Source: Paraburkholderia sp. PREW-6R
Lineage (GTDB): Bacteria > Pseudomonadota > Gammaproteobacteria > Burkholderiales > Burkholderiaceae
Assembly: GCF_039621805.1 (NCBI RefSeq)
Contig: NZ_CP155075.1
Coordinates: 124,001 to 188,000, forward strand
DNA: 64,000 nt
Direction of reading: 5' to 3'
A program made the translations under genes and the position numbers. Shown here piece by piece: positions 17,188-26,867 of this stretch (the stretch's first letter is position 1; every line of letters starts with the position of its first letter). The notes beneath the pieces were generated by a model. The model worked only from the letters and a program-made list of their open reading frames with translations. It was not told the DNA's origin and ran no database searches.

Positions 17188-18150
17188 TCAGTCGGCCATC
17201 GACCGGCATAGCCGCTCCTGAACGGCGCCGACGCATTCGAGCGCCGCAGGCAACACGGGATTCACGGACGACGTGCTATAGAACAACTGCACCGTTTCGA
17301 GAAAGCTCGCGCCAGGTATCGCGAGGATGGCGAGACCGGCGCGGCTGGCTCGCTTACGCGCAACCGCCAATGGCATCAGTGCGAGAAATGGGTAGTTCGC
17401 CAGCATGGCCTCATTGGTGGGCAGCGAAATGGATTGCACGCAACCGTCCGGGAACGCGATCCCCGAACCGGCAAGCCAGCCTTGCAACGCGAGGTAGGTG
17501 GGCGCCTCCTTCGGCGGCAGGATCCAGGGCAAACCGGCCAGGTCTTCGACTACAACGTTTCTGCGGCTCGCCAGCGGATGATCTCGCCCGCACACCACGA
17601 CGATCGGATCGTCCATGATGGCGCGCGACGCAAATTCGCTCTTACCGAAACCTGCCGGCTCGGTGCGGCTCAGTACACAATCGAGCGATCCGTTCGCGAG
17701 CATCGGAAAGAGCCGGTCGCTGGTCGCTTCGTGCAAGGCAACGTTGACGTGCGGCGCGCGCCGCTTCAGTTCAAGTATCAACTCCGGCGCGAATACCGGC
17801 AGCACGGTGGCAACGGCACCTACAGAAATCTTGCCGGAAAGGCCACTCGTGAGCGCGTCCACTTCGTAGCGCGCCTGTTCGAGCTGATGGAACACCTCTC
17901 GCGCGCGCCTCGTGAGCGTCTCGCCGACGGCCGTTAACTCAAGCCGGTTGCCGACCCGCGTCATGACCGGCACACCGAGGCCAGCCTCGAGTTCGGCAAG
18001 CTGTTTCGATATGGCCGGCTGCGTCACATTCAGCCTGTCAGCAACCAGCCGGATCTGGCCAAGACTGGCGAACAGGGTGAGCAGCCTGAGGTGGTTCAAC
18101 TTCAATCCGGCCTGGAAAAACCGCTCGATCGGGTCCACGACGCTCCTCAT
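17188..18150 (-). CDS. LysR family transcriptional regulator
   Basis: A 320-residue regulator with the helix-turn-helix at LNHLRLLTLFASLGQIRLVADRLNVTQPAISKQ and a C-terminal substrate-binding domain. It resembles the CysB/GbpR-like set with an N-terminal extension of about 15 residues. Divergent from the sulfatase-MFS pair, with a textbook LysR site 5 bases upstream of its start codon. It likely controls itself and the sulfatase genes. Confidence 0.92.
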   Translation of the reverse strand: MRSVVDPIERFFQAGLKLNHLRLLTLFASLGQIRLVADRLNVTQPAISKQLAELEAGLGVPVMTRVGNRLELTAVGETLTRRAREVFHQLEQARYEVDALTSGLSGKISVGAVATVLPVFAPELILELKRRAPHVNVALHEATSDRLFPMLANGSLDCVLSRTEPAGFGKSEFASRAIMDDPIVVVCGRDHPLASRRNVVVEDLAGLPWILPPKEAPTYLALQGWLAGSGIAFPDGCVQSISLPTNEAMLANYPFLALMPLAVARKRASRAGLAILAIPGASFLETVQLFYSTSSVNPVLPAALECVGAVQERLCRSMAD

Positions 18151-18155
18151 TGCGA

Positions 18156-18170
18156 ATAACTTATGGTTAT
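18156..18170. promoter_or_regulatory. LysR box ATAAC-N5-GTTAT
   Basis: ATAAC-TTATG-GTTAT is a perfect 5-bp inverted repeat containing the T-N11-A core expected of LysR recognition sites. It lies immediately upstream of the LysR start codon at 18150 and about 100 bases from the sulfatase start, fitting autoregulation plus control of the divergent operon. Confidence 0.65.
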
Positions 18171-18269
18171 GCGCTTTCGAAAAAATGTCAATTGATCGTC
18201 ATGCGTGTGCGGACCATCATCGGGTACAGGAGACAGCCGCACCCACAGCGCGCCCTGATAGACCCACAT

Positions 18270-19700
18270 ATGAATGCCACTAACGTACTGCTCATTCTGT
18301 CGGACGAACATCAGCACGACCTGATGGGCTGTGCCGGCCATCCGTTCATTCACACCCCTCATCTGGATTCGCTCGCTGCGCGCGGCACGCGCTTTTGCAA
18401 TGCGTACACGCCGTCGCCGATCTGCGTGCCGGCGCGTGCCAGCCTCGCGACAGGGCGCTCGGTGCACGAGATCCGCTGCTGGGATAACGCTATCGCGTAC
18501 GACGGCGCGACGCCGGGTTGGGCGCAGTATGTGACCGCGAATGGCATGGTGACCGACTCGATCGGCAAACTGCATTACCGGGGCGACGCAGCGCCTGTTG
18601 GATTCCGCCGTCAGCACCATCCCGTGCATATCCTCGATGGAATAGGCCAGGTGTGGGGCTCTGTGCGCAATCCGTTGCCGCACACCATGGGGCGCTCGCC
18701 GCTCTACGACAACATTGGCCCAGGCCTGTCGAACTACAACCGCTTCGACATGCGCGTGGCCGATACGGCCGTCGATTGGCTTGGCGAACAGCGCGACAAC
18801 CCGAAGCCCTGGGTACTGTTCGCGGGCCTCGTCGCGCCGCATTTTCCGCTGGTCGTACCGCAGGAATTCCTCGATCTCTACGATCCTGACAGCATCGAGC
18901 TGCCGCTGCTGCATCCGTCGAGCGGTTATGAGCGGCACCCGTGGGTCGAACGGCAGGCGGTTCATATGGACCATGACGCCGCGATCGGCAGCGACGCGCG
19001 GCGCCGTCTCGCAATGGCCTGTTATTTCGCGCTGGTCACTTTCCTCGACGCGCAGGTCGGAAAGATTCTCGCAGCGCTGAAATCCAACGGCCTCGACGAA
19101 ACGACCACGATCATCTACAGCAGCGATCATGGCGATAACCTGGGCAAGCGCGGCATGTGGAATAAATGTCTGATGTACCGCGAGTCGACCGGCGTGCCGA
19201 TGATCGTTGCCGGCCCCGGTATTCCCAGGGGCCACGCGTGTGAAACACCTGTGTCGCTGATCGATATCCAGAACACGATCCTGGAGCGCACTGGTTGCGT
19301 GGCCCCCGGCAATACCAGCCCGGGCGAATCGCTCGCAAAACTGGCCAATGCGCCGGATCGGCGCGGGCGGCTTGCGTTCAGCGAGTACCATGCCGTCGGC
19401 TCGGAGACAGCGGCCTATATGCTCGCGGATGCGGACTACAAGTACCATCACTACGTCGGCTTGCCGCCCGAGCTGTTCGATGTGCGCAGCGATCCGCAGG
19501 AGTTGCGCGACCTGGCGGCGTTGCCGGAGTACGCTGATGTCGTCGCTCTCTTCGAGCGGCGTCTGCGGGAACGGCTCGATCCTGAAGGCGTGGACTTGCT
19601 CGCGAAAGCGGATCAGGCGCGCCTCGTCGAGGCGTTCGGCGGACGGGAGGCCGCGCTGCGAACCGGCACACCCGCGGCGACGCCCGTGCCGGTCGAATGA
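18270..19700 (+). CDS. Sulfatase (formylglycine-type)
   Basis: A 476-residue alkaline-phosphatase-superfamily sulfatase. The signature C-V-P-A-R at residues 52-56 gives Cys52 as the site converted to formylglycine. NVLLILSDEHQHD near the N-terminus and IIYSSDHGDNLGKRGMWNK supply metal ligands. The overall look is closest to choline-sulfatase or arylsulfatase enzymes that act in the cytoplasm; no signal peptide is seen. The start at 18270 fits the family N-terminus, though its ribosome site is weak and in-frame ATGs exist upstream (18150, 18201). With the following MFS carrier and divergent LysR it suggests uptake and desulfation of an organic sulfate ester. Confidence 0.88.
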   Translation: MNATNVLLILSDEHQHDLMGCAGHPFIHTPHLDSLAARGTRFCNAYTPSPICVPARASLATGRSVHEIRCWDNAIAYDGATPGWAQYVTANGMVTDSIGKLHYRGDAAPVGFRRQHHPVHILDGIGQVWGSVRNPLPHTMGRSPLYDNIGPGLSNYNRFDMRVADTAVDWLGEQRDNPKPWVLFAGLVAPHFPLVVPQEFLDLYDPDSIELPLLHPSSGYERHPWVERQAVHMDHDAAIGSDARRRLAMACYFALVTFLDAQVGKILAALKSNGLDETTTIIYSSDHGDNLGKRGMWNKCLMYRESTGVPMIVAGPGIPRGHACETPVSLIDIQNTILERTGCVAPGNTSPGESLAKLANAPDRRGRLAFSEYHAVGSETAAYMLADADYKYHHYVGLPPELFDVRSDPQELRDLAALPEYADVVALFERRLRERLDPEGVDLLAKADQARLVEAFGGREAALRTGTPAATPVPVE

Positions 19701-19755
19701 TATCCGGCTCGATCGCTCGTGCAGCGCATAACTAATAATCGACGGAGACAACGCG

Positions 19756-21063
19756 ATGGCCTCAGCAGACCTGGCAGCGACGGCGCATGAGCCGACGCGG
19801 CAAACTCGATGGAAGACGGTCATCCTCGCGAGCCTCGGTGGCTCACTGGAGATCTACGACTTCATTATCTACGGCGTATTTGCCCGTGAAATCGCGCGCC
19901 AGTTCTTTCCGGCCGCGGACCCGATCGCGTCGTTGATCAGCACCTTCGGTGTATTCGCGATTGGCTACGTGTCGCGGCCGCTGGGCGGCATCGTGCTCAG
20001 CAGTCTCGGCGACCGCTTCGGGCGGCGGCTGGTGTTTCTGGTTTCCGTGCTGGCGATGTCGGCGTCGACGATCGGCATCGGACTGATTCCCGGGTACGCG
20101 TCGATCGGCGTGATGGCGCCCGTACTCCTCGTGCTGCTGCGCCTGACGCAAGGGTTTTTCCTCGCGGGCGAATTGCCTTGTTCGATCACCTATGTGGTCG
20201 AGGAAATCCCGCAACGCGCGAGTCTCGTAAGCGGGCTCGTGATCTTCTGTCTGAACTCAGGTGTGCTAACCGCCACGCTGATCAGCCTCGTGCTTCACGC
20301 AGGCTTGAGCGCAGAGGCCGTGTTGTCTTTCGGCTGGCGGATTGCCTTTGTTTTCGGCGGGGTGATCGGGCTCGTCTCATACTGGTTGCGCACGTCGCTC
20401 GAGGAGTCGACGGAATTTCAGCGCCTGCGCAGCCATAAGGTCAAGCGTCCGTTCCGGATCGTGCTGACGGACTATCCGAAGCAGGTGACGGTGGGCGTCG
20501 GCGTGGCGGGTATCGTGAATGCGTCGAACAGTCTGCTGTTCGTGGTGTTGCCGTCGTACATGACCACGGTGCTGCATATCTCGCCAAGTCTGGCGAGCGC
20601 CGGCCAGAATGTGGGCATTGCAACGATGTCGGCGTCGCTGCTGTTCTTTGCCTGGGTCGGCGATCGCCTCGCGCCGCGTCATTGGCATCGCATCGGCTCG
20701 CTCTTCATGGTGCTCGGCAGTTATCCGTTTTACCGGCTGATCGCCGCTCACGAAATCGATCCGGTCTTCGCGTTCGTCGTAATTGGCTTTGTCGGTGGGC
20801 TGGTCAATGGGTCGTATGCGTATCTACTGGCAGATCTTTTTCCGACCAACGTGCGCTTTAGCGGTATCGCGTTGTCTCTGAATCTCGCTACCGTCATCTT
20901 CACGGGCATCACGCCGCTCGTCGTGACCCAGTTGTTGCACAAGACGGGTTCAGCGGCCGCACCGGGACTCTTTCTGACTGGCGTTGCCGTGATTGCGTTG
21001 GCGGCCGGATTGGGCATGAAACGCTATGGCGGACAGATCGGCCGTAGCGCGGAAAGGCGTTGA
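19756..21063 (+). CDS. MFS transporter, metabolite:H+ symporter type
   Basis: A 435-residue carrier with about 12 membrane helices. SLGGSLEIYDFIIYGVFA and RPLGGIVLSSLGDRFGRR (MFS motif A) place it in the ProP/KgtP-like metabolite:H+ symporter group, and LEESTEFQRL is the central-loop signature. It follows the sulfatase by 55 bases and probably imports the sulfated substrate or a related organic acid. Confidence 0.9.
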   Translation: MASADLAATAHEPTRQTRWKTVILASLGGSLEIYDFIIYGVFAREIARQFFPAADPIASLISTFGVFAIGYVSRPLGGIVLSSLGDRFGRRLVFLVSVLAMSASTIGIGLIPGYASIGVMAPVLLVLLRLTQGFFLAGELPCSITYVVEEIPQRASLVSGLVIFCLNSGVLTATLISLVLHAGLSAEAVLSFGWRIAFVFGGVIGLVSYWLRTSLEESTEFQRLRSHKVKRPFRIVLTDYPKQVTVGVGVAGIVNASNSLLFVVLPSYMTTVLHISPSLASAGQNVGIATMSASLLFFAWVGDRLAPRHWHRIGSLFMVLGSYPFYRLIAAHEIDPVFAFVVIGFVGGLVNGSYAYLLADLFPTNVRFSGIALSLNLATVIFTGITPLVVTQLLHKTGSAAAPGLFLTGVAVIALAAGLGMKRYGGQIGRSAERR

Positions 21064-21181
21064 CTGATACAGATACATAACGGTCGACAAATGATGTGAC
21101 AGACCCGCGACGGACGCTCGCTGAGTCGCCCTGGTATAGTTGCGCAAGAAGAATGAAACCAGCAAACGCAACCGGGACTCA

Positions 21182-21445
21182 ATGAAGCATCTTCTATTTG
21201 CCGCACTGATCGGCATTGTCGTTACGCCTGCTTTTGCCTACAGGTCGGAGCCGGACGAGTCGCAACTACGCGAACACCACCAGTACACCAACAGGTCTGG
21301 TCAGCACGTGCACTCACCGGCTCACTCGCGCACCGGCGGTGTGCCCACTGGCGCGACGGCTCACTGCGGCGACGGTACGTACAGTTTCAGCCAGCATCAC
21401 TCCGGCACATGCTCTCATCACGGTGGGGTAGCGGAGTGGGAGTAA
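21182..21445 (+). CDS. Small secreted His-rich protein, DUF3761-like
   Basis: An 87-residue product with a signal peptide (MKHLLFAALIGIVVTPAFA) and a mature part rich in His, Ser and Thr: HHQYTNRSGQHVHSPAHS, then GATAHCGDGTYSFSQHHSGTCSHHGGVAEW. The two Cys and the GATA(H/R)CxDGTYSxSxxxxGTCSxHGGV pattern is the DUF3761 motif. The function is unknown. The start at 21182 gives the signal peptide directly at the N-terminus; the earlier in-frame start at 21140 would prepend a charged stretch. Confidence 0.8.
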   Translation: MKHLLFAALIGIVVTPAFAYRSEPDESQLREHHQYTNRSGQHVHSPAHSRTGGVPTGATAHCGDGTYSFSQHHSGTCSHHGGVAEWE

Positions 21446-21503
21446 TGCATTGGCGCACTTCCGTCGCGCAAGTGGCGTTTAGGGTGAGGCCAGACGCGTC
21501 GAT

Positions 21504-22874
21504 TCACGCTTTCGGTCTGATGTTCTGGTTGACCCGGAAAAGGTTGTCGGGATCGTATTTCGCCTTGATCGAGGCAAGGCGGGCATAGTTTTCCCCGTAG
21601 CTCAGCTCGACCCGGCTCTCTGCCTCGTCTGCGTCCAGGAAGTTGATGTAGCCGCCTTCCAGATTGAACGGGTGGATCGCCTGCCAGTATGCGCGGCCCC
21701 AGGTCTTAAGCGCGTCGGCGTCCTTGGGGTCCGGGCTGATCGCGGCAATGACCATCGAAAAGGACGCGTCCCGCGCGCTCCACGGCGTGGCATCTTTGGG
21801 CACCCGCCGAACTGCGCCGTCGATGGGGTAAAGGTGCATCAGGCAAAAGGGCGTCGGCGCCTTGAGCGCGTGAGCGATGTGCACGTCGATCGCCTCGTCA
21901 GGCAGCGCCTTGACGAAGTCACCCTTCCAGTACCACTGCAGACCTTTAGGGAAAAACGGATCGAACAGGCTGTTGATGGCCGTCCATGGCATCTCGCCCA
22001 TCCAGTTAAAGAGCGGGGCGGGCAGTTTGTCCAGCAGCGAGGCCATCAGCTGCTGGCCGTCTGCAATCGCGCCGTTGTATGCGCCGATCAGAGCACAGGC
22101 GCGTGTGTTCCAGTGCTCCTGCGGGAAAGGGTCGGTCGGCGGCACGGTTTTGAGACCGACAAAAAGACCGAGCTCTTCGGGGGCGTGTGGAATGAAGTCT
22201 CGGTAAGTCGCCATCACTTTTTTCGCGTCCCTGGCGTCCCAGAAGATTGGACCCGCGAACACCGATTTGGCGCGATGGGCCTGAAACAGGAAACTGGTGA
22301 CGACCCCGAAGTTACCGCCGCCACCTCGCACCGCCCAGAAGAGGTCGTCGTGCTCGTCCTTGTTAGCGGTGACGAAAGAGCCGTCTGCAAGCACCATGTC
22401 CACCTCCAGCAGATTGTCGATCGTGAGGCCATGCTTGCGCGTGAGGTAGCCGGTTCCTCCGCCCAGGGTCAGACCTGCGACTCCTGTGCTGCCGACGATG
22501 CCGAGCGGGACCGCGAGTCCAAACGCGTGGGTCGCATGATCGAGGTCCGCTGCCGTGCAGCCTGGATCGACACGTACAGTGCGGCTCGCCGGGTCGACGC
22601 GCACGCTGCGCAGGTGCGACTGGTCGACGACGAGCCCATCGTCGCAACTGCCCAGACCGGGCCCGCTGTGTCCGCCTCCGCGGATCGCGAGAAGCAGTCT
22701 GTTCTCGCGCGCATAGTTGACTGCCGCCATGACATCGGCGGCGTCGGTGCAGCGCGCAATCACCTTGGGCCGCTTATCGATCATGCCGTTGTACAGCGAT
22801 CGTGCTTCGTCGTAGTCACTGTCCGACGGACCGATCAGCCTCCCGTGAAATCCCGGAATTGCAAACTCGTTCAT
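21504..22874 (-). CDS. FAD-linked oxidase, berberine-bridge-enzyme type
   Basis: A 456-residue protein with an FAD-binding type 4 domain (residues about 40-210) and a C-terminal BBE segment (YINFLDADEAESRVELSYGENYARLASIKAKYDPDNLF). LAIRGGGHSGPG contains the His that is usually linked to FAD. The place where plant BBEs carry a second linkage Cys reads GGGTGYLTRKHGL, so only a single covalent link is expected. Such enzymes oxidise sugars, alcohols or secondary metabolites with oxygen. It stands alone. Confidence 0.9.
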   Translation of the reverse strand: MNEFAIPGFHGRLIGPSDSDYDEARSLYNGMIDKRPKVIARCTDAADVMAAVNYARENRLLLAIRGGGHSGPGLGSCDDGLVVDQSHLRSVRVDPASRTVRVDPGCTAADLDHATHAFGLAVPLGIVGSTGVAGLTLGGGTGYLTRKHGLTIDNLLEVDMVLADGSFVTANKDEHDDLFWAVRGGGGNFGVVTSFLFQAHRAKSVFAGPIFWDARDAKKVMATYRDFIPHAPEELGLFVGLKTVPPTDPFPQEHWNTRACALIGAYNGAIADGQQLMASLLDKLPAPLFNWMGEMPWTAINSLFDPFFPKGLQWYWKGDFVKALPDEAIDVHIAHALKAPTPFCLMHLYPIDGAVRRVPKDATPWSARDASFSMVIAAISPDPKDADALKTWGRAYWQAIHPFNLEGGYINFLDADEAESRVELSYGENYARLASIKAKYDPDNLFRVNQNIRPKA

Positions 22875-23410
22875 GACGCTGTCTCCTTAAAGAGTTACTC
22901 CATCCGGCGCCGGCGCATGTTGCGCCGCCGTGGCAGGACGCGTTAAGCCTGAGCACCGGCAAGCGCGATGTCGGCCGCGCCGGATCCATCGGCATCTACG
23001 CACCTGTCCGGACTCTTCAGAATCTGGCTTCGCCATTCACTTGATAGAAAGCATAGTGCTATAGCGCAGGGACCGGAAGGCGCTTCCGATTGACGGCACT
23101 GACAGCAAGACGAGCGAGCACGCGTCGAATGAAACGCAATCAATCGTCGGCTGGTTTGAAGCGCCGGACGCGGCGCTAATTGGTCATATGAACGGCTGCC
23201 AGCAGTCGGTCCGAGGGTAACGTTAGCAATGAATGGCTGACTTCATGAACATGCAGGCATGGTCCGGACCCGCGTTCGTAACAGATGAGGCTCGGCGCGT
23301 TTGCGCTAATCACTTACACAGACCGGCTGAGCAAGCTCGGCGTCCTGCCTGACAGAATTGCGCGAGACTTCGTCGGACTGCACGGGTTTGTCTGGTTGCA
23401 ATCGGCGACG
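22875..23410. other. Gap upstream of the FAD oxidase
   Basis: About 535 bases with only short, composition-driven frames on either strand. It should contain the oxidase promoter. The small plus-strand frame 23285-23563 overlaps the end of the MFS gene and has no ribosome site, so I do not call it. Confidence 0.5.
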
Positions 23411-24748
23411 TTACTCGTCCTTGCAATGTTGGACGTCGATGGCCGTGTTTCGAGTCTCTCGCGGCAAAGCGCCGGACCGAGCCATGCGTTCGTGCGGCCG
23501 AACTCCTTTGCCGCGACGATCGGTGCGCACCATATGATTCAGGAGTGCGCACAATGCGAGTAAGGACCCGGTGACGAAGAAAACGGGCGAAAGTCCAACA
23601 TGGGCGCCGATCTGGCCACCGATCAACGGGCCGATAACCTGTCCGGAAAACTGCGCTGACTGGAGGTAGCCAAGCACCGTGCCGGAATGATGCTCGTCGG
23701 CGGAATGTCGCACCAGTTTTGCGATCGATGGCAGCAGGCCGGCGATTGTCATTCCCATTAGCCCGCGCAGCAGGGCCAGTTGCCACCAGCGTGTCACGAA
23801 AGCTTGCGGGAGCAGGACGAGTGCGGTCGCCAGAAGGCAGCCGATGATCACGTTCCAGCCACCGACGCGATCGGCGAGTGCGCCCAAACGGGGTGCCGTA
23901 AGCATGCTGCCGAAAGCGGACGCGGCCATCACGATACCCGCGAACTGGGCGAGATGATCGCGCGGTACTCCTAAACGGCCGATGTAAACGGTGATAATCG
24001 GTTCAATCGACATATTGGCGAGCAAAACCATCATAGCCGTGACGAGCAGCGCGGGGATCACGTAGCGGCTCGCCTGCTCACGCGGTGATGCCGCAGCGGT
24101 GCGCTGGCGCCTGGCATCTTGCGCGCTGTCGAAATCTTCTCGGACCAACATGATCGTCGCGACGGCGGCGATTGCAATCATCGCGCCGCCGACAAAGAAG
24201 GTGCCGCGAATGCCGACGAGTCCGGGCAGAAAACCGCCAACCAGCGGCCCGATCAGATTGCCGGACAGCGCACCGGTTGATAACACGCCGAGCGCCCATC
24301 CGGCCCGCTCGCGCGGCGCCTGCGTGCCGATCATCACGATTGAAGCGGACGCATAGCCGCCAATCAAGCCCGCCAGCAGACGGAGCACGACCAGTTGATT
24401 GACGGTATGGGCAATGCCGATCAGTGACATGACGACCGCCATGCCGAGCGCCGCACGCACGAGCATGGGCTTGCGTCCATAGCGGTCGGCCAGACGGCCC
24501 CAAAGCGGCGCGGTGATTGCCGTACCAAAGAAAGTTGCACCAAACGCGATTCCCGACCATTGGACGATCGCGGCCGCCGATTTCATGCCAAGTTGCTCGA
24601 CATAGAGCGGCAGGAACGGCAGCAGCATGCTTAGGCTCACGAGTGTCGTGAATGACCCGAAGACGCACACGGCCAGGTTGCGTTTCCAGTAAGCATGATT
24701 TCTTTCTGCGTACGTCGGCCGTACGCCTGGGTTTGCTGATTCAGTCAT
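23411..24748 (-). CDS. MFS drug-efflux-like transporter (DHA1 type)
   Basis: A 445-residue carrier with about 12 helices. GRLADRYGRKPMLVRAALG is MFS motif A and GVLSTGALSGNLIGPLVGG is the motif C seen in antiporters, so export is expected. It resembles MdtG/TetA-like exporters. The C-terminal 35 residues after the last helix are hydrophilic and variable. No regulator adjoins it. Confidence 0.88.
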   Translation of the reverse strand: MTESANPGVRPTYAERNHAYWKRNLAVCVFGSFTTLVSLSMLLPFLPLYVEQLGMKSAAAIVQWSGIAFGATFFGTAITAPLWGRLADRYGRKPMLVRAALGMAVVMSLIGIAHTVNQLVVLRLLAGLIGGYASASIVMIGTQAPRERAGWALGVLSTGALSGNLIGPLVGGFLPGLVGIRGTFFVGGAMIAIAAVATIMLVREDFDSAQDARRQRTAAASPREQASRYVIPALLVTAMMVLLANMSIEPIITVYIGRLGVPRDHLAQFAGIVMAASAFGSMLTAPRLGALADRVGGWNVIIGCLLATALVLLPQAFVTRWWQLALLRGLMGMTIAGLLPSIAKLVRHSADEHHSGTVLGYLQSAQFSGQVIGPLIGGQIGAHVGLSPVFFVTGSLLALCALLNHMVRTDRRGKGVRPHERMARSGALPRETRNTAIDVQHCKDE

Positions 24749-25336
24749 TTTTATAGAGCGGCAGTGGCTTGATGACGCTCTTCAGACTACCCGTGTGTGC
24801 CGTCGAGGAAAAATGAATAAATGGGATGACGGTGATCTGATTTGGTGATGTTGGTTCGGGGGAGGGGGCGACTAACCTGTTCGGGAGGTGGCTCTTGCAC
24901 ATACCTTGAGCAATTACAGTCGTCGTATGGGTGTCGATTACCTGATTCTCGCGCTGTAACAAAGGCGATAAGCGCCCCAATGATCCGGGGGGTCGGTGGA
25001 AGACGACTTGATGGTCTGGCCATCCAGAAAGAGATCGCTTTGGGGTAATGCACGGCAATGGCGTCGACTCATATCTGGACTGAACTTTTTCCAAGTCAGC
25101 TTGATGGCCACTTGAGGCGGAAAAAGGACCGATTTGCGATCGCCGTTTGACGCTTTAATTACGGCAACCGTGCGCTGTTCTTAAGGCCAAAGTTTCTACC
25201 GCCGGCGCAAGCGTAGTCCTTGCCTCGCAGCAATTCAAAATAGGCGAGTTAAAACAACGTTCGTCGCTGCTATTTTTGCTACTCATTATTCGGGACCGGT
25301 GCCTTTGCGTCGCGCCGGCATCCCGAGATGAAAGGC

Positions 25337-25352
25337 AATCAATCAATCAATC
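25337..25352. repeat. (AATC)x4 tandem repeat
   Basis: Four perfect AATC units in a noncoding stretch. No reading frame depends on it, so phase variation is not indicated. Confidence 0.8.
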
Positions 25353-25427
25353 GCATCGCAGACAAGTTGCGATGACGTACTCATTCCGCGCCCGTGCCTC
25401 GCTCTTTTAATGATGAGAAAAAGAGTT

Positions 25428-25469
25428 CGGGAAGATCGACGACGGCGTTAGCTATCGCTCGTCTTCCCG
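25428..25469. repeat. Inverted repeat CGGGAAGA / TCTTCCCG
   Basis: Two perfect 8-base arms (25428-25435 and 25462-25469) separated by 26 bases, just downstream of the minus-strand lipoprotein gene. There is no T tract, so an intrinsic terminator is only a possibility. Confidence 0.35.
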
Positions 25470-25528
25470 GTTGCACGATTAATGCAAAGCGTCAGGTCAA
25501 TACTTCGTGAGACCCGACCAAGGTCAGA

Positions 25529-26287
25529 TTATTTTGTTGCGGCGAGCACGAACGCATCAGAACGGTTCGGCAGCGTCGCGGCAGCAATAATTGCATTGTT
25601 GTTCGCCTCGACAACACCGGTGACTGTCTGGCCGGCATACAGGCAGGGCGCGGCACCGAACGTAATGGACGTATCGTAGTAGTTGCCGTTTGAATGCGGT
25701 TTGAGCGAACCCGTGAAAACACAGCCGCTCACCCCACGTCCTGAGATCGAACCGTCGGTTGCGAGGGTCATCGTGACAAGTTCAGCCGTCTTCGCCGATC
25801 CCGCAGCGCCGCTGTAGGTTCCGGCGATCGATGCAATGCTTGGCGACTGATTGTTCAATGTACTGTACGTACCGTTAAACGTCGTGGCACTGCCGGATGA
25901 AGGCGTGATGGAGCCAGAAATGTTGCTCTTCGCGGTGTAGGTCGCATTGACGGTTTCACCGGTCACGGAGTTGCGTCCGACGACGTAGTTCATCGCATTC
26001 GCAGACTGAAAACTTCCCGAGCCGCCGGTTGCAGTACCTTGCACGAGTCCTAAAACATTCGTGGCCGTGTTGACGTAGACAAAATAGTACGCGCCGCTAT
26101 CGAGAATGATGCCGGTGATCTGGTCACCGGACGAGTCGGTCCCAGTATAGATACCTTGGGCATCCGTAGGCACTGTCGGGGCGTTGGCTACGGCGCCCGT
26201 GCTACTGCCACTGCTGCTACCGCCGCCGCCGCCGCATGCGGCAAGTACAAAAGCAGACACAATCCCCGTGAATACGATTTTTTTCAT
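25529..26287 (-). CDS. Gly/Ser-rich lipoprotein of unknown function
   Basis: A 252-residue protein with a lipoprotein signal (MKKIVFTGIVSAFVLAAC, lipobox LAAC) followed by a Gly5/Ser-rich linker. The mature part is rich in Ser, Thr, Gly and Asn with repeated beta-strand-like segments (GIYTGTDSSGDQITGIILDSGAYYFVY; IAGTYSGAAGSAKTAELVTM). It fits small outer-membrane-anchored beta proteins common in Burkholderiales but I cannot name it. Its codon use is less G/C-biased than its neighbours. Confidence 0.8.
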   Translation of the reverse strand: MKKIVFTGIVSAFVLAACGGGGGSSSGSSTGAVANAPTVPTDAQGIYTGTDSSGDQITGIILDSGAYYFVYVNTATNVLGLVQGTATGGSGSFQSANAMNYVVGRNSVTGETVNATYTAKSNISGSITPSSGSATTFNGTYSTLNNQSPSIASIAGTYSGAAGSAKTAELVTMTLATDGSISGRGVSGCVFTGSLKPHSNGNYYDTSITFGAAPCLYAGQTVTGVVEANNNAIIAAATLPNRSDAFVLAATK

Positions 26288-26867
26288 GTTGGCCTCTCAT
26301 TACCCCGGTTCTAAAGGGCCGGGCTTCCCCCGAATCTACTTTGGTCGAATACCCAATCATTTTTTAATGCTGTCCGGCGATGCACTGCCAAATGCTGCTG
26401 GCAATGCCTGAACACTTCGCCGAGCGCGTCATTGCACGCAGGCGAGAATATACGTCAAGTAAGATTGTGTAAGTTAAGTTGAAGAGTGGTTTTGCGATTT
26501 CGCAACATTGGCGTGTAAAGCAATTGACTGGACGTGCGTCGACAGAGATGTGCTGTATTTTTCAGGCGACGCCCGATTTGTCGACGGTGTTTTCGGTGAC
26601 TTCGTGGGACCGCCGCCAAGGAGTGTCGCCTCTGCTCCACAGCAAATGGCGAGGCACGGACGATTGTCGGTGTCGAGCCAAATTTAATGCTCGAAGCATA
26701 CCGGCGCGAACGGCCGTTATCGGCCGCTTCGAGTTGATCATGACAGCAACATCGCAGCTACTCGCACTGTTCTAATTCCGAGCGTGGCAATTGCTGCGAA
26801 ATCACCGGCGGCGTAGGTACGTCGCTTGCGCGTCCCATCCTTATCGAAACCAGATAAAGGAGTTCTC
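26288..26867. other. Gap upstream of the small acidic protein gene
   Basis: About 580 bases of mixed composition. A 98-codon plus-strand frame (26479-26775) has no ribosome site and no family resemblance. I see no supported gene; the right end should hold the promoter of the 26868 gene. Confidence 0.45.

Larger units (their letters stand above)
24749..25528. other. 780-base noncoding stretch with repeat and hairpin
   Basis: No credible gene on either strand. The stretch is locally A/T-richer than its surroundings, especially from about 25100 onward. It holds a (AATC)x4 microsatellite and an 8-bp inverted repeat, listed separately. A small RNA or a decayed gene cannot be excluded. Confidence 0.5.

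Noticed and set aside
18147..19823. A 558-codon minus-strand frame over the sulfatase
   Set aside because: Antisense shadow; the sulfatase signature is on the plus strand and in frame.
26479..26775. A 98-codon plus-strand frame
   Set aside because: No ribosome site, no family resemblance and no coding-type base pattern.
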